64,000 nt of DNA, taken from Kappaphycus alvarezii (Eukaryota > Rhodophyta > Florideophyceae > Gigartinales > Solieriaceae). The number at the start of each line of letters is the position of its first letter. Positions within the stretch are counted from its first letter, which is position 1. The stretch is taken from NCBI GenBank assembly GCA_002205965.3, contig NADL03000066.1, positions 397,492 through 461,491 of the forward strand, read 5' to 3'. The translations under genes were made by a program, and so were the position numbers. Positions 1 to 10,488 of the stretch are shown here, one piece after another. Under the pieces are notes generated by a model, which saw nothing but the letters and a program-made list of their open reading frames with translations, made no database searches and was not told where the DNA came from.

Positions 1-1690
1 TTCTCCTTTCTATCATTATTTTTGGCCCATGTTTACGTAAAAAAGCGTTAATTTGGGTCGAATCTTTGTTTTCTCAGTCTAATTTTTACGACACAATGGT
101 TGTATAGTCAATAAAAAACAAGTTTGATTCCACGTATAGAAGAGGGTTTCATTGTTTTAAAAACGAAACCAGATGTTCCCACATATGACCGGTCAATAGA
201 GTTGGAAGTCACCGTTACGTCAACATTAAGAGAAGAAATTGGTAAATGGTGAGCGTTTCAACGCAACTTACCAGAGAGAGGCTAATTCGATAATATGTAC
301 GGACAGTAAATTAAGATTTTTTATTCTACTTGACTATACCGTCATGAACATTTTACCTAGAAACGTTTAAATATATCCTGAAAGCGCCAAATGGTGTTGT
401 TTTATGGATAATTTGCGCGAAAAGATTTACTTACGCCTAAATCTGGAAGTAAAGTAAAATAAAAAGTTTTTTTTGCGTACTGGCGAAATTCTCAATGGGT
501 TCTCTTTCTTTCCCCTATTAATATTTCTGATTCCATTATTTGACTCAGGAATTATTTAACTCAGGAAGTTAGCTTCTTTCTATTGTGTATTGACTTACCC
601 CGTAATGGGATGTCGCTACTTTCTGTCTAATGCTCAAGTGGATGCCTGAAAGCGTGCTGAGAATGCAATCTTTTTCAAAAACCGTGAAGTTTCATGTAGA
701 TTTTTCATTCTTCTGCGAGACTAGAACGACATCACGCTGTTCCAACATCCTTTAATTTTCAGCACAGACCGCCTGCTCAGCGATAGGTGTCAGGATATAA
801 TATTCAGTACTTGAATGCATATGCTATCACCAAGAATATGCAAAAAGGAGACGCAATGCAGCTAAAACTTATACATAAATAATCTTAGCTGAAATAATTG
901 ATCCTTTCCGAAGCGTTTCCAAAGTGTTTGGTTGTAATTGTAACAAAGTGCAGTTTTTATGCATTTTTTTGTCCTCATGTGAGGATGATTTGTGTCTCAT
1001 ATGAGAATTGTTGGGTGGCGTATAGAAAAGACTGTGCATGAGCTGCCCCGACTGATAAGACTTATAAATTGGCTTTTCGTTTTATTAAAAACTCTAGCAA
1101 CTGTATTTTATTAGTCCTACTGGCTACAGAAATATATTTTCAGCGAAGCAACATACTGGAAAATTCTTTTAATGATAAAGGAGATCTCACGATCTTACTC
1201 GTTAATACCCGTCAGCAAGAGTTCACTGTACGCAAAAAAGACATTTGACCTCCATGGAGAATGGTACACGGTCTAGGTTTTTCGTATTTTTCATGACGCA
1301 TACCTGAGAATCTTTACAAAGGGGCCAATAGAACTTGAAATTAAAGCACTCTGATCACATTAGGACATCGATATAAGAATGAATGAGTACTCAAATCTGA
1401 TTATTTATCTTTATAAATCATTACCATGGCTGAGCATAGATTGTGACATGACGTTGCCCATTTAGTACTTTTTACTTGAAATAGAGCAAGAAATTTGATT
1501 TATTTGAACATTAGAACAAAGATTGTCCTTCAATTCTACCGACCAGAAGAGACTTTTTGACGTATACTATTTGACATTTTACTGAAGCATGTGATGATCT
1601 CTGTAACTTTTTTCCTTTAAACATATCAGAAGCATGATTTTTCCGATGCCAGTTCTGTAATGTACTCAATAAAGACGAAGACTAATTTGC
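1..1690. other. AT-rich non-coding stretch
   Basis: No open frame of useful length, no RNA gene and no convincing repeat end was seen on either strand. The composition matches the AT-rich tract at 46-58 kb, so this is probably background intergenic DNA flanking the copia fossil that follows. Confidence 0.6.
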
Positions 1691-1691
1691 T

Positions 1692-2063
1692 ATGACTGGT
1701 GTCGTTTTTGACCGTCCGGTGGATATGGACGACGAAACAGTTGTGCAGAAGATGAGGGAGGCTAGCAAAATTATTGTTAATGATCTCTCCGACCATGCAC
1801 TACATGATGTCCGTTCGGCAATCAGAGATCCAGCAGCTATGATGGTCGCGCTGTATGAACGCTACGACTCCGAGACTACGAACTCTGACATAACCAAGAT
1901 GGTCGAGCTAGTCTCCGTTCGGTACAATAGCCTCAAGGAGAGTATGCGTAGTCACGCAGACAAAAATTCCGTTCTGGTCGAGCAACTTCGAGCTGTCGGC
2001 ATCAAATTGGACAACCCGATGGCAATTATTATTTACTCGCCTCTATCACTGTTGATGAGCTGA
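1692..2063 (+). pseudogene. copia-A Gag-like region
   Basis: A 123-codon frame rich in charged and helical residues, with the general look of copia Gag (UBN2-type capsid). It is the first coding part of copia-A and lies about 370 bases before the protease motif. The assignment rests mainly on position; sequence similarity by eye is weak. Confidence 0.55.
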
Positions 2064-2424
2064 AAACCCCATCAACAGCAATCAAAACTTTGTCTGATGA
2101 AAAATAATATGGGAGAAAGCTGCCCCACGGTTGATTGAAGACGTTAAATCCCTCAGGTCCGATCGGAATCAGAGCTACATAGATGCCACCCATGACGAAC
2201 GGTCATGTGTAATATGTTGCAATTCGACTCACCGTATTCTTGTTTCCTCAACCCGCTTAACAAGTATAACAAGCTTGGGGTATCTGAGGCTACCATACGG
2301 TAAATTATTGATCACAGTAATACTGCTGGACCTTCCAAGATCCCCTGCAGAGGCAAGTCGAGGAAGAACGGTGGTTAAAAAAAAAGGGCCGTTCGGCGAT
2401 GACAAAGGTGAACAAGTCCAAGCT

Positions 2425-2504
2425 GGTGGGTCGTATGATTCTGGATAGTGGAACTACGGCACATATGACACCGCTCGGAGACCGCCTCATCGAGAATAGC
2501 AAAC
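2425..2504 (+). pseudogene. copia-A aspartic protease motif
   Basis: The reading frame here gives RMILDSGTTAHMTPL, the signature of copia proteases (D-S-G/T followed by H-M-T). The normal downstream copia sequence resumes near 2,800 (VEYTVTLSEKLHVPDMTTS), so the stretch between is an insertion, annotated separately. Confidence 0.8.
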
Positions 2505-2790
2505 ACCTCCAGACGCGTACGCGGTGCTAACCGATGTCGCGCGGAACGTGGCCGTTCGAGCGATGGAGACCTATGGGATGGTTAGAGCGGTGCTTACTCA
2601 AAGGCACGCTGCTGCGGCCGTCATGTCCAACGCGGCATGCCTGCTCGCCGGCATTGAGCCGGCTCTGTAAGCAAGGTCATTCACTTTAGTGTTACCCATC
2701 AGCGACGACTTGTCCCGCATAACGCACTAGCCGCGTGGATATAACCGACCACATCTTCCATGCATTAAAATAACCCAACATTTTCCCCTT
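2505..2790 (+). mobile_element. 5'-truncated LINE tail inside copia-A
   Basis: The frame reads DVARNVAVRAMETYG and then SNAACLLAG before a stop, followed by about 120 bases of non-coding tail. The same protein end occurs on the minus strand near 17.1 kb (ARTVATRAMERF, SNAACLLAG), where it lies downstream of a restriction-like endonuclease domain. This is therefore the extreme 3' end of a non-LTR retrotransposon, inserted between the copia-A protease motif and its continuation. Only the last 50 or so codons remain, which is typical of incomplete target-primed reverse transcription. Target duplications were not resolved, so both boundaries are approximate. Confidence 0.65.
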
Positions 2791-3245
2791 ACGGATAGTA
2801 AATTGGCAGCGACTCCACCGTAAGCTCAGAGGAAGTTGGAAAAAGCCCCGTTCAGTGGATGGCGGATGGCGTCGAATATACTGTGACGCTGTCAGAAAAG
2901 CTGCATGTGCCGGATATGACTACTAGTTTGTTACCCGTACCGACATTGGTCAACGAAAATATCCAAGTTCTGTTTCTTCCTCGTAAGGCCGTTTCATTGG
3001 ACCTTGATGACCAGAAAACGTATTAGGGTACGCCAATCATGACCTCGATTTGGTTTTCTAAATATCAGAAAATATTTGTAAGGAACAACGTTTGGGTAAA
3101 GGGCCACGTCACTGTAACACCGCCATGATGGGTAAGGTAAAATCTATGATGTCAAAATACACATCATATACTCAAATAAAATTGCGGTGGTGGCGAAAAT
3201 TGAAAAATTGATGTTCACATTGCGGCTCAAAGTAACTCGCGAAAA

Positions 3246-4145
3246 TTGAATAACTGCACTGAATCAAACTGCAGCAAACTTAAAATTGCTGCTGCTGCTG
3301 TATGGCACCGACGCCTCGGCCATGGAGTTGGCATAAAGCTTGTTGAACTTCAGCTCAACAATAATGTCTTATCCCGTCCGATTTGTGCTTCTATAGATTG
3401 TGAGGATAGACACAAATATTTCCTTACCATTGTGGAGAATGTTTCCCGTCACACCACGGTAATTCCGATACAATCCAAAAGGGAGCATCAGATGAACTCC
3501 TGAACTGTGTGTTACGCTTTGAGAAACCAACCGATCGGAAGGTAAAGTGTCCACTCCGATGGAAGGAGGTAGTTAAACAAGGCTTTTAAATATTTAGAAC
3601 GACTTGGTGCCGATGCTAGCCGAACCGCTCCCTACACCCCAAAATCTAATGGACTAGCTGAGCACTTACATGGAATCATCCTAACCATGCCTAGTACATG
3701 GCTTTCTCAGGAAATATTAACGTTTTGCTATTGGAACTATGCCATACGGAACGTGGCAAGCTGTAAAAATGTAGTAGTATACTCTGCTACCACGAAAATT
3801 CCGTACAAGGTCCTCTACGGTGAACTACCCCCGTATGTGCATCATCTCAAACCGTTCGACTGTCAGAAATATTATCACGTACGCTCAAGACGTTTTAAAA
3901 GCGAAGCTGTTCGGTTGTGTGCTTATTTCACGATGCTGGTGGTGTTTGCTAAATCTGTTGTGATGTCCGGTGATAATGAGTTCATCTGCACCAAGCAAGT
4001 GCGCTTTGTTGAAGGCCGACTTCCTTCTAAGGTGGATCAATGCAAGCGGCGTCGAGATACTGTAATTACCGTTTCGGGAAGTGAGGTAGTACTTGCAGAA
4101 ACTCAGATGAAGATTCCTAATCGGGCAACGACCGTGTGGGGTTAA
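3246..4145 (+). pseudogene. copia-A integrase region
   Basis: WHRRLGHG near 3,302 is the GAG-pre-integrase motif. It is followed by catalytic-core-like sequence (HKYFLTIVENVSRHT) and, after 3,640, by NGLAEHLHGI and the downstream copia integrase block. Integrase inserts the element's cDNA into the host genome. Order and motifs fit Ty1/copia. The region is broken. Confidence 0.75.
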
Positions 4146-4639
4146 GCTGAACGACAGTTATACCAGCTTTAGTTCATCATCCAATGATTATAATGACAGT
4201 TCTGATAGGACAGCGATGGAGATGACGATGACTCCGGTATCGGTGATGACATATCTCATCCAACTGATGATGAGCCATAAATTACTAAGGCTCTCAAACA
4301 ACACCTCCACAGCCTATTCACCATATTGAGTCAGACAGATATGCTCCTGAAGCCATAGAAACAGATAGGATGCGTGATGGTGGCTCAAGGTATTTCCTGG
4401 GGAATAATCTGATACCTTCGAACAGTACACTAATATGGCGTTGCCTAAGGTGGTATCGACCGAATAGAGCCCAAATTATCTAAGATTCTAAATTCAGCCG
4501 AACGGTATTACTGGCTTGAATCAATAAGGGAATAATTTACTACCCTCGAGAAGAATGGCACCTGGAGGTTGTTGACAATGCCCTCAGAGATGCCAAGGTC
4601 CTACCATCTGGTATCTTCCTCAACATTAAAATGAATGAA

Positions 4640-5535
4640 CAAAATTAATCTGCTCGGTTAAGGCTCGAGTTGTGGTCCGTGGCAACTTTCAGTCCGATCG
4701 GATATAGAATTGGACCTGTATGCCCCGGTGGTATGAATTGAAGCGGTCCGTCTCATGATTGCCGCTGCGGCTGACCTTGGTTATGAAATCTATCAAATGG
4801 ATGTTAAAGGGGAGTTTCTTCGTTCCCTACTACCGACCGTGAAGAAATTTATACGAAACTCCGAAGGTTCTCGGGTTGGAATCCGTATCTGGAAAAATGG
4901 TGGACAGCGTTAGGTCTTATTTGTGCTACGCCAAGCACCGAGGCTTTGATACGAGTGCTTTGCCGAAGCGGAGTTAGTGTTCGACCTCAAAAAGGTCGAG
5001 TCCAGCTTCTGTCTCTTTGTCGAGAAAAATCCGAACGGGACCAGACATCATCGTTTATGTAGATGATGTCTTGTTATTGGTAAACCACTTGTTATTGGTA
5101 AACCAGACGGTTTTCAAAACACTACAAAGGCATTCAAGAAGCCTTTTGCGGTCACTAGTCTCTGCTTGTGACGTTACTTCCTTGGTTTGAAGCTGTACTA
5201 CAGTAGTGGAGGGCTTCTTCTCTCCCAATCTGGGTTCACCGAACGGGTTATTGAGGCTGCAATACTGTGCTGTGTAAGCCTTCTAAGACCTGTTGCAGTT
5301 GGCACACCTCTATATGAGTAAATAGTGGCTAAGAACTATTATGAGAAGCTGTAGATCCAAGACAAACCGACCGGAATATTGAGGTGAGCCATTGTACTTG
5401 GCGAGCCGTACTCGTCCGGATCTGGCGGTTTCCGTTTCCCTTCTGGCGAAGTTCCAGAATGACCTCGCACCCCTCCATTAGAAGAATTTTGAAGCACGTG
5501 GTCTGTTACCTCAAGGGAGAAGGCTTCGGGAGGGT
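4640..5535 (+). pseudogene. copia-A reverse transcriptase, start of RNase H
   Basis: Recognisable blocks in order: ARVVVRGNFQ near 4,660, YQMDVKG near 4,790, the catalytic YVDDVLLLV near 5,057, YFLGLKLYY near 5,180, TRPDLAVSVSLLAKFQNDLAP near 5,410 and HVVCYLKG near 5,500. All are standard copia reverse transcriptase and RNase H linker landmarks. The element is lost after about 5,535, where GC-rich sequence and a gypsy-A LTR fragment follow. Confidence 0.8.
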
Positions 5536-5619
5536 GGCGCAACGTGAAAGGGGAGGCGAGGGTCGGAGGGAAGGGAAACAATTTGGCTGCGCACTGTGTT
5601 TGCGCGTACGGCCGAGGCC

Positions 5620-5888
5620 GCAGCGTACCTTCAGCGGGGGGCGTGTGGTACGTAGATTACTGTGCGTGTGGTACTTAGGTTACTGCATGTCAAGTACAGT
5701 ACTGTATGTGCCCCCAATGGGCATCCTACAGTACTGTACAGCGCCGCTCCTTAGGAGATACGTCTGGAAGTTTCCAGGCGTATCTTCCGCTGCATGCCAA
5801 GAGAGGAGTGGGGTTTGTGGCACTGCACCGTACAGTACTTATAGTATTGTGCTTTGCCGCGCCCATGATAGAGGGAGGTAGGTTATAG
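5620..5888 (+). repeat. gypsy-A LTR fragment
   Basis: This shares the gypsy-A LTR landmarks with the copies at 8.3, 15.5 and 16.7 kb: GCGTAC then a G-run, paired GTACAGTAC-type palindromes, the hairpin (5,754-5,789) and the block ending in GGTAGGTTA. It lacks the terminal ATTTCA and the primer-binding site, and runs directly into the middle of a gag fragment. A deletion therefore probably removed the LTR end and the first half of gag. Confidence 0.7.
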
Positions 5889-5889
5889 C

Positions 5890-6464
5890 CCGAATGAAGA
5901 TTCTCCAGAGGCCTGACGCTCGCGCCGTGAAGCCGTCACAGCTGGAAAAGAAGGTAGACCAGCTCATAGGTCAGTTCGCGCAGCTTTCCTTCTTTGTGAA
6001 ATAGCAGTTCGAGAAGGTAGGACCGGCGACAGCTATCGACGAAGACTACATTTTGCAGTTTCTGCGGGCAAAAGGGACATCGTGCCACTCAATGCCCTCA
6101 GAATCCCCACAAGGACATCTGATGCTCCTTCTGTGGAAGGAGAGGCAACTCGGAGGTAGCGTGCTGGTCAAAGGAGGGTCAGAGTGAAGGCCGACACGTT
6201 GGAATCGCAGAGGCAAGTTCGGAGTCGAAGGAGGAACTCCGCGTGAAAGAGAAGGGCGACAAGGGCCTGTTACAGTCGTAAAGGAGTCTCGCAAGGGCGA
6301 TATGATGTCCGCGGCGAAGAGGAGTTCCGATGGCCAGGCCCTTCCGAAACAGCGCAGAGATAACGTTTATAGAAATCGACGCGCTGGTGAATAAGGTCCC
6401 TGTCGTCCGCCGCCGATAGTCATTCCGTCCTCTCAGAAGAAGGAGACCAAGAAGGGTTCCAAAG
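5890..6464 (+). mobile_element. gypsy-A gag/nucleocapsid fragment
   Basis: The plus strand here encodes the second half of a Ty3/gypsy Gag. A zinc-knuckle region near 6,055-6,140 parallels that of the copy at 9,290, and a basic tail like that at 9,670-9,720 follows. It is broken. It stops abruptly at about 6,464, where the sequence switches to the minus-strand copy, so two members of the family meet tail to tail. Confidence 0.72.
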
Positions 6465-8280
6465 GAGATTGTAACCTTCTGTACGCACCCAATAACTTCA
6501 GCTACCGGTCCGTCGACGACGGTGACATGACGATCCGTAGCCATCGGAGCGAGTGCCAGCTTCTCGCAAAAGTACAAGGATATCAGGTTTGGGAATTGCA
6601 CCCGTGTCCAACAAGGCGTTCATCTGCGTTCGATAAGCCTTCAAGGCCACGACCTTCACCGAAGAGAGAATTCGGGGTGACTGGTCATGGACGCCTGAGT
6701 CATCGTGACAGTTTTCGACACCAGACGCATCAGCTGCGTCCTCGCTTCATCCGTGTCTCCACAGAGAAGCTGCCCGAATTTCATTCCAGACAAGGCCGAA
6801 GCCAGTTTCACGACCACAATATACTTCCCTACAGATCCTGGAGGGCTCCCGATGCCTTCCTGGTCTTACGGGCCTTAAATTTATTCTTCCTTGTCTATAC
6901 GACCATCGGCGGGCGAACGAGAGGGAATTTATTTATTAGCGCATCAATGTCCATGGCATTGTCTCTGCATTTCTTCTGAAATGCTATGCAATCGGCGTTT
7001 GTCTTTGCCCGGCAACCACGACACCATTGCGGGCCTCCTGGACGACGAAAACGGGCTTTTCGTTGTTCTTTTCCCTTAGTTTGAGTTCTTCTTTCGACTC
7101 TGAACTTGCTCCGGCAATTCCTAAACGATTACCTCCACCTTGCTATCCATTGGATCAGCAAGTTTCCTCTAAATGATCTCTTTTCCAAGAAGGAGCACCG
7201 AATGTGCCTGTGGGGGTTCTGCGGGCACTGCGTGGCACGGCGGCCTCTTTGCCCACAGAAACTGCAACTAAAGTCTTCATCAACCATAGCGACAAGTCCC
7301 CCCTTCTCAAACTGCTTCTTCATGAAGAGGGAAAACTCTGCAAACTGCCCTAGCTTAGCAACCTTGTCCTCCAACTGGTGCTGCTTGATAGCGTGCACGT
7401 CGGGTCTCTGCAGAATTATCCTTGGGCGCGACAGAAGACACTCGAGCCGTCTTCTTGTCGGCTAAAAATGCCTTCTTTCCCACCTGAAAATCTTCAGTTG
7501 TCTTCTTAAGTTCCTTGTAGTCCGATAGCGCTCTATACATGACAAAATGAGCCAACTCCGGGTGTCCCGCACCGCCCTCCGAAGTAAACCGAAGTAAACT
7601 GTCTCGTTGAAGCCTACTCTCTTGTAGAGGGTATTCATCCGCGCCAGAGACCCTCCTATGTCTCTAGCGTCCAATACTACAGCAACAGCGTAGTGAATCT
7701 CCTCCTTCGGCTTCGCCTTCTTCGCGAACTCGGCGAGAAGCTTCTTCTTGACGATATCGTACTAATCGGCATCTTCAGTGAGGGATCCATCCTGCGCAAA
7801 CGACTCTTATTAAAAGTCGAAATATTTCCCCTCAAGATGACATATAATGTGGAGGGCCTTCTCGCTATCCGTCTTTCCGCGCACAACGACGTTCTCGCAC
7901 TCAAAAAGGAAACAGGCAATAATCGGAAGAATGGGATACATCCAAGGGAGGTGAGGGGCGTTGGATTCTGTCATAGCGTCGTCGAACTTTGGATGCGGTA
8001 CCATGAAATGCTTAAAAGTTCCTTATATTTCCTGCCTTACCTTAGGCAAACATAACCTGTTCTCACCCTTTTTCCACATATCCTCGGCACAGTGCAAACA
8101 TATATACTGTTACTGCGCCGGGTGTAAGTACGCACTACAGTGTACCTAACCCTAGTCGACTGGGAGATAACAGTACAATATATCCCAGAATAGGGGGTAG
8201 CTCGCACAGCCCACAGACGACTCCACACCATAGGCTACTGTATGCCTTCATATTATAAAGTAAAAGCGAGTTTTGCTTCA
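6465..8280 (-). mobile_element. gypsy-A partial copy, inverted
   Basis: Read on the minus strand, the order is LTR (8,280-8,004), primer-binding site (8,003-7,987), gag capsid (8,000-7,355), zinc knuckle with CSFCGQRG (near 7,260), a basic linker (7,080-6,890) and the start of the protease region (6,640-6,470, CEKLALAP then VAEVIGCVQKV). It then ends at the inverted junction with the plus-strand fragment. Each block matches the plus-strand main copy at 8.5-10.2 kb. It is broken in several places and lacks everything beyond the protease. Confidence 0.8.
8004..8280 (-). repeat. gypsy-A LTR (minus strand, 5' LTR of inverted copy)
   Basis: On the minus strand it starts TGAAGCAAAACTCGC and ends AAGCATTTCA, directly followed by TGGTACCGCATCC, a plausible tRNA primer-binding site. 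The ends form the short TGAA...TTCA inverted repeat expected of an LTR. It is shorter than the copy at 16.6-17.5 kb, so part of the interior is lost. Confidence 0.7.
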
Positions 8281-8284
8281 AAAC

Positions 8285-8567
8285 TCCCCAGAAAGGGGGT
8301 AGCTCTTGTGTCACACAAGTTACTGTATGCACAGTACAGTGCTGTACATGCCACATAAACGCGCACGTACAGTACTGTACGTCGCCGCACCCCGGGGAGA
8401 TACATCTGGAAGCTTCCAGACGTATCTCCCCATGGTATGCCAGGAACAGGATGGGGACTGGGGCGGCACAGTACAGTACATACAGTTCTGTGCTTTGCCG
8501 CGGCCTTGATAGAAGTACGGTAGGTTACGCTTGGCAAGGGCAGGAATAAAAAAAACCAAGCATTTCA
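8285..8567 (+). repeat. gypsy-A 5' LTR of main copy
   Basis: It contains the GTACAGTAC palindromes, the hairpin (8,394-8,431) and the purine-rich end, and finishes in CATTTCA at 8,567. TGGTACCGCATCCAAGG (8,568-8,584) follows as a probable primer-binding site, with gag after it. It lies head to head with the inverted LTR at 8,004-8,280; the first bases of this copy appear lost at that junction. Confidence 0.72.
8394..8431. repeat. 38-base hairpin in gypsy-A LTR
   Basis: GGGGAGATACATCTGGAAG is followed at once by its reverse complement with a single mismatch. The same hairpin appears in the other LTR copies at about 5,754-5,789, 16,319-16,356 and 16,693-16,728, with base changes in each. It is a fixed feature of this LTR family and may act in RNA folding, dimerisation or termination; that role is inference. 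Confidence 0.85.
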
Positions 8568-9840
8568 TGGTACCGCATCCAAGGTTCGAAAGGATGAAAA
8601 ATAACAACCTCCCTCACATCCCCTTCGATGGTCCTCCCTCTGCCGATATCTCCCGATTCCTTTTTGCGTTCGAAAATGTCGCAATGCGCGGCAAAATCGA
8701 CGATGAGAAGGCCCTTCAGATCCTTTGCCATCTGAGGGGAAGGCGTTCGAGTGATACTACGGGACGTTTGCGAGGGATGGGTCACTAAACGAAGAGGCCC
8801 AGAATTTCGATATTGCCAAGAAGAAGATAATCGCCGAGTTCTTGAAGAAGTTCAATCCGGAAGAAGAAGTCAGCGAAGCCGTCGCCGCTTGACTGGACCC
8901 TGGAGATTTAAGTGGGCCCCTAGCGCACGTGGATTCCCTTTACAAGAGGGTTGGTTTTAAGGATTCTGCCTCGTTCGGGTTGCTCCATAAGGCGGTGGCG
9001 AGACACAACGAGCTGGCGTAGTTCGTGCTTTATCGGGCCCCATTGGACTACGAAGGATTGAAGACGGCAGTGGAAGACTTCGTCATCAGTCAGGAGCCAT
9101 TCTTCGAAAACACCAACCAGGAAAGGCAGGCGCCGGCCGCCCCGAAGAAAAGTCCTACAGAGGTCCTACACTCGCGACAGTTATTCGCGGAAACGCGAGA
9201 ACAAGGTGGATGACATAGCTGGCCAGTTCGCCTAGTTCTCTCTCCTTGAGAAAAAACAGTTCGAGAATGCAGGACCGGCTGCACCTGTTGACGAGGACTA
9301 TAGTTGCAGCTTCTGTGGGCAAAAGGGACATCGTGCCACGCAGTGCCATCAGAATCTCCACAGGAACACTCGCTGCTCCTTTGTGGGAGGAGGGCCACTC
9401 AGAGGCAACGTGCTGGTTAAAGGAACGCCGGGGTGATGGCCGACACGTTGGAGTAACAGGGGCAATTTCGGAGTCGAAAGAGGAACTCCAAATGAAAGAG
9501 AAGGGTGACGACGGGCCTGTTATAGTCGTCAAAGAGTCTCTCAAAGGCGACGTGGTGGCCGCGGTAAAGAGGAGTGCCGATGCTCAAGCCCTTCCGAAAC
9601 AGTGCAGAGATAACGTTATGGACATCGACGCGCTGATGAATAAGGCCCCTGCCGTCCGCCCGCCGATAGCCATTACGGCCCCTCAGAAGAAGAGGAGCAA
9701 GTCGAAGAAGGCGAAGAAGGCATCTGGAGCCCTCCAGGATCATTTGGGAAGTACAATGCGGTTGCGGAGTTGTCTGCGGCCTCTTCAAGAATGAACTTCG
9801 TGCAGCTTCTCCGCGAGGACGCCGACAAAGCGAGGAGGTA
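8568..9840 (+). pseudogene. gypsy-A Gag region
   Basis: The capsid-like start MVPHPRFERMKNN is shared with the inverted copy (MVPHPKFDD), followed by FLFAFENV...RGKIDDEKALQ, which parallels the capsid of gypsy-C. A zinc knuckle (CSFCGQKGHRATQC) lies near 9,300. Then come an acidic and basic linker and a lysine-rich stretch (KKRSKSKKAKKA) near 9,690. Gag forms the virus-like particle and binds RNA. It is broken. Confidence 0.8.
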
Positions 9841-9904
9841 ATTGAAGCGTTTGTTTGCCATGATTGTCCTGGTGACTCACGCCTCCACATCGAGTCATCC
9901 CGAG

Positions 9905-10160
9905 GGCCCCGATGGTTGAATATTGTGGCAGTGAAGGCTTATGGGACGGAGACACACGCGTTGTTGGGCACCGGTGCAGTTCTCAATTTGATGTCTGGGA
10001 CTTTTGCGAGAAGCTGGCGCTCGCTCCGACAGCCACTGACCGTCAGGTCACCGTCGCCGATCGAACGGTTGCTCAGGTTATTGGGTGTGTGCAAAAGGTA
10101 CCAGTCTCTTTGGAACCTTGGTGGTGCCTTTGGGATTATTGGTGGTGCGTAACGCGCCAT
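9905..10160 (+). pseudogene. gypsy-A protease region
   Basis: The frame VKAYGTETHALLGTGAVLNL corresponds to VLGMKTQALFDSGAVPNLIS of gypsy-C, the retropepsin active-site region. The following VADRTVAQVIGCVQKV corresponds to VADGTVSKCMGTVDKV. Position between Gag and reverse transcriptase supports the call. Confidence 0.75.
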
Positions 10161-10488
10161 TTGGCGCGATCATCGGCAGCCCACCCTGGAATCCATGCAG
10201 GCAAACCTGGAGTATGGTCGCCAACAAGTTTCTTTGGCAGCAGGGAAGGAGAAGGTTCTCCTGCGCCTTCTTTGTGAGCCGCCTGTGGTGGACGGGCCTC
10301 GCACTGACAGCGAAGATTTTAATCTGCACAGGAATCTGAAAGTAAGTAGTTCGCGCCTTCGTCGTCCTCGGAGTCAGGAGGAAGCGAAGACGGATCGGAC
10401 ACAGAGCAAGATCTCGTACTAGCGATCTTGAATAAGGAGCCTTACGAGCCAGATCTGGGAAGGCAATGACACGGAGCTGGAATCCAGC

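Larger units (their letters stand above)
1692..5535 (+). mobile_element. Ty1/copia retrotransposon fossil (copia-A)
   Basis: Copia domain order can be read left to right: a Gag-like frame, an aspartic protease motif (DSGTTAHMT), a GAG-pre-integrase motif (WHRRLGHG), integrase, then reverse transcriptase with YVDD and the start of the RNase H linker. This order, with integrase before reverse transcriptase, is diagnostic of Ty1/copia. The element is heavily broken, with well over a dozen disruptions. Its 3' end is cut off where gypsy-A LTR sequence begins, and no LTR pair was found. A 5'-truncated LINE tail sits just after the protease motif. It looks old. Whether it was complete before the gypsy-A material arrived cannot be told. 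Confidence 0.88.

Noticed and set aside
1009-1153. TG...CA segment resembling a small LTR (TGTTGGGTGG ... GAAGCAACA)
   Set aside because: No 5-bp duplication at the edges and no second copy near copia-A.
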